Source: Mycolicibacter senuensis
GTDB lineage: Bacteria; Actinomycetota; Actinomycetes; Mycobacteriales; Mycobacteriaceae
Assembly: GCF_002101885.1 (NCBI RefSeq)
Contig: NZ_LQPS01000039.1
Span: forward strand, 186,001 to 250,000
DNA length: 64,000 nt
Direction: 5' to 3'
Within the stretch, counting starts at the first letter, position 1. Every line of letters begins with the position of its first letter. A program made the position numbers and the translations under genes. Shown piece by piece: positions 62,110-64,000 of the stretch. Under the pieces are notes generated by a model, which saw only the letters and a program-made list of their open reading frames with translations, ran no database searches and was not told where the DNA came from.

Positions 62110-63261
62110 CTACTTCGCCGTCAGTTGGTCGGCGATGGCGCTCAGTGCCTCCAGGTCGGAGACATCGAACGGTAGCGACGGCACCCCGACGATGGGAACC
62201 CGCGGGTTCGCCCGGGTGAAGCGCGACAGCAGCCGGACCTCACGCTTGGCGGTGGCACCACGTTCGGCGTGAATCCGCAGTGCCGCGGTGGCCAGCGCCT
62301 TCGCCCCGTCGGACACCGTCTCGCCCGGGGCTTCCTGCAGCGTTTCGATGCCGTCGATGGCGCGCTCGATGGGCAGCTCGCACAGCATCGGATGGGTCCG
62401 GTTGAGGACCAGCCCCGCCAGCGGCATGTGCTCGGTGGAGAGCCGGTCGACGAAGAACGACGCCTCACGCAGCGCGTCGGGCTCGGCAGCTGACACCACC
62501 ACGAACTGGGTGCCACGGCGCTTGAGCAGGTCATAGGTGCGGTCGGCCTTCTCCCGGAATCCACCGAAGGTGGCGTCCAGGGACTGAACGAAATTGGCCG
62601 CATCGGAGAGCATCTGCGAACCGAGCACGGTTGACAGCGCCTTCATCGCCAAGCCGAGCGCACCCGCCACCAGCTTGCCGATGCCGCGCCCGGGCCCCAG
62701 CAACAGCTTCCACAGCCGGCTGTCCATGAAGCTGCCCAGCCGCTTCGGCGCGTCCAGGAAGTCCAGGGCGTTGCGGGACGGCGGGGTGTCGACCACCACC
62801 AGATCCCAGCGGTCCTCGGCGAGCAGCTGGCCGAGCTTCTCCATCGCCATGTACTCCTGCGTGCCGGACAGCGAGGTGGCGACCGTTTGGTAGAACTGGT
62901 TGCTCAGGATCGCCTCCGCCCGCTCATCGCCGGAGTACTGGACCACCATCTCGTCGAAGGTGCGGCGCATGTCCAGCATCATCGCGTGCAGCTCGCCGGG
63001 AACCTCCGGTCCCAGCGGCACCCGCTGCGGGGTGTTGCCCAGATCGTCGATGCCCAGCGCCTGCGCCAGCCGCCGGGCCGGGTCGATGGTCAGCACCACC
63101 ACGGTGCGGCCGTATTCGGCGGCACGCAGTGCCATCGCGGCGGCGGTGGTGGTCTTGCCGACGCCGCCGGCGCCGCAGCACACCACCACCCGGTTGGCGG
63201 TGTCGGCCAGGATGGCGGCCATGTCCAGCGCCGCCGGCTTGCCGGTCGTATCCGGTGTCAT
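62110..63261 (-). CDS. bagB: ArsA/Get3-like ATPase BagB (Rv3680 type)
   Basis: 383 residues. The deviant Walker [17 protein letters not shown] (residue ~29), the switch [12 protein letters not shown] and [18 protein letters not shown] (switch II) are Get3/ArsA features. It lacks the arsenite-binding Cys set. Rv3679-Rv3680 form a heteromeric complex (BagA-BagB) in M. tuberculosis, linked to survival under membrane and redox stress. ATG at 63261 overlaps the bagA stop (ATGA), so the partners are translated in tandem. Confidence 0.9.
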   Translation of the reverse strand: MTPDTTGKPAALDMAAILADTANRVVVCCGAGGVGKTTTAAAMALRAAEYGRTVVVLTIDPARRLAQALGIDDLGNTPQRVPLGPEVPGELHAMMLDMRRTFDEMVVQYSGDERAEAILSNQFYQTVATSLSGTQEYMAMEKLGQLLAEDRWDLVVVDTPPSRNALDFLDAPKRLGSFMDSRLWKLLLGPGRGIGKLVAGALGLAMKALSTVLGSQMLSDAANFVQSLDATFGGFREKADRTYDLLKRRGTQFVVVSAAEPDALREASFFVDRLSTEHMPLAGLVLNRTHPMLCELPIERAIDGIETLQEAPGETVSDGAKALATAALRIHAERGATAKREVRLLSRFTRANPRVPIVGVPSLPFDVSDLEALSAIADQLTAK

Positions 63262-64000
63262 CGGACCCCCTGTCGGCCGAGAATCTCGGAGAGCTCATAA
63301 AGGCTGCCGAGGTCGACCCCGTCGGTGATCGTCGGCAGGTGCAGCCGCGGCACGTCCAGCTGCTCCAGCTGCTCGGCCGTCTCGGTCCGGGCGCTGATGC
63401 GGGTGGCGTGCTGGATGGTCTCGGTCAGCAGGCCGGCGAAGTCGTCGTCGGTCAGCGTGATGCCGGCCGCGGTCAGGCCGGCGCGGACCGCGTCGGCGTC
63501 GACGACGCCCTCGGCGGCCTTGGTCAGGTCGTCGGGATCCAGATGTGCGGGGATGTCGCGGTTGACGATCACGCTGCCGATCGGCAAATCCAGCTCCCGC
63601 AGCTCGTCGATCGCCTCGAGGGTCTCCTGCATCGGCAAGGCCTCCAGCAGCGTCACCAGGTGGATCGCGGTCGCATCGGAGTGCAGCAGCTGCACCACGC
63701 CGTCGGCCTGCGAGTGCACCGGGCCGCCCTTGGCCAGCTGTGACACCGCCTTGGTGACGTCGAGGAACCGGGCGATCCGGCCGGTCGGCGGCGCGTCCAC
63801 CACGATCGCGTCGTAGACCGGCTTCTTGTTCTTGTCGGTCTGGATCACGTGGTACTTGATCTTGCCGGTGAGGATGACGTCGCGCAGGCCCGGGGCGATG
63901 GTGGTGGCGAACTCGACCGCCCCGACGCGCTTCATGGCCCGGCCGGCGATGCCCAGGTTGTAGAACAGGTCGAGGTATTCCAGGAACGCGGCCTCGATGT
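63258..64000 (-). CDS. bagA: ArsA/Get3-like ATPase BagA, C-terminal part (window edge)
   Basis: About 247 residues of a larger protein; the N-terminus with Walker A lies beyond the window. Visible are [21 protein letters not shown] (switch II, with DAPPTG) and [14 protein letters not shown], matching Rv3679. The reading frame stays open to base 64000. It is the upstream partner of bagB with a 4-nt overlap. Confidence 0.9.
   Translation of the reverse strand, partial: IEAAFLEYLDLFYNLGIAGRAMKRVGAVEFATTIAPGLRDVILTGKIKYHVIQTDKNKKPVYDAIVVDAPPTGRIARFLDVTKAVSQLAKGGPVHSQADGVVQLLHSDATAIHLVTLLEALPMQETLEAIDELRELDLPIGSVIVNRDIPAHLDPDDLTKAAEGVVDADAVRAGLTAAGITLTDDDFAGLLTETIQHATRISARTETAEQLEQLDVPRLHLPTITDGVDLGSLYELSEILGRQGVR

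Overview
The window is chromosomal DNA of a mycobacterium: high GC, many GTG starts and leaderless-looking promoters, and a gene order that follows the M. tuberculosis block Rv3723 to Rv3679 read in reverse. Family-level markers agree: WhiB4, PonA2, LucA, the egtABCDE ergothioneine operon, MurT/GatD, Ami1, and the split ask/asd and leuA neighbourhood. It is not M. tuberculosis. Several genes of that block are missing (for example the Rv3718c and Rv3699-Rv3697 counterparts), and several modules are added. No insertion sequence, prophage or CRISPR array is visible. The species cannot be fixed from the sequence alone.

Layout. 0-3.4 kb: two secreted proteins, a DUF4226-like protein and lucA. 3.5-7.8 kb: tRNA-Ser, SRP RNA, the aspartate aminotransferase, a CHAP-like secreted protein and dnaX. 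7.8-13.1 kb: a lipid-modification patch with two cyclopropane-synthase-type methyltransferases, a flavin monooxygenase, and an FAD oxidoreductase translationally coupled to the second methyltransferase, as in 10-methyl (tuberculostearic) fatty acid synthesis. 13.2-16 kb: ami1, ybaB, recR and an endonuclease-like protein. 16-20.1 kb: an alkane-hydroxylase island (alkB, two rubredoxins, a reductase, a PucR-type regulator) directly downstream of murT-gatD. 20.1-27.6 kb: murT/gatD, a DnaQ-like exonuclease, leuA with a probable leucine leader peptide, ask and asd. 27.6-32.3 kb: a DUF4185 exported protein, two His-rich small membrane proteins, catalase, Ohr and a PknH-sensor-like protein. 32.4-37.8 kb: the complete egtABCDE operon. 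37.9-41.6 kb: a third methyltransferase, nearly identical in its core to the first, and a large Pro-rich repeat protein. 41.9-46 kb: glpK, a secreted HNH nuclease, a PadR regulator with an operator-like palindrome, and a broken vapC. 45.2-52.5 kb: RDD and SpoIIM membrane proteins and the MoxR/DUF58/DUF4350/DUF4129/GDPD-membrane cluster. 52.5-56.5 kb: YqeY, GH15, an S1-type protease, a small secreted protein and tRNA-Pro. 56.7-64 kb: cds1, metallophosphoesterase, ponA2, whiB4 and bagAB, the last cut by the window edge.

How it fits together. Much of the window concerns the envelope and redox balance. Peptidoglycan work is done by MurT/GatD, Ami1 and PonA2. Lipid uptake and modification involve LucA, three methyltransferases, the FAD oxidoreductase and AlkB. 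Oxidant defence comes from catalase, Ohr, ergothioneine, WhiB4 and Cds1. Operons are tightly coupled by 1-4 nt stop/start overlaps, notably egtABCDE, alkB-rubA-rubB-reductase and moxR-DUF58-DUF4350-DUF4129. The most interesting observations are a leaderless Leu-Leu-Leu leader peptide ahead of leuA with a pairing that could mask the leuA ribosome-binding site, and the inverted, partly homogenised pair of methyltransferase genes about 29 kb apart.
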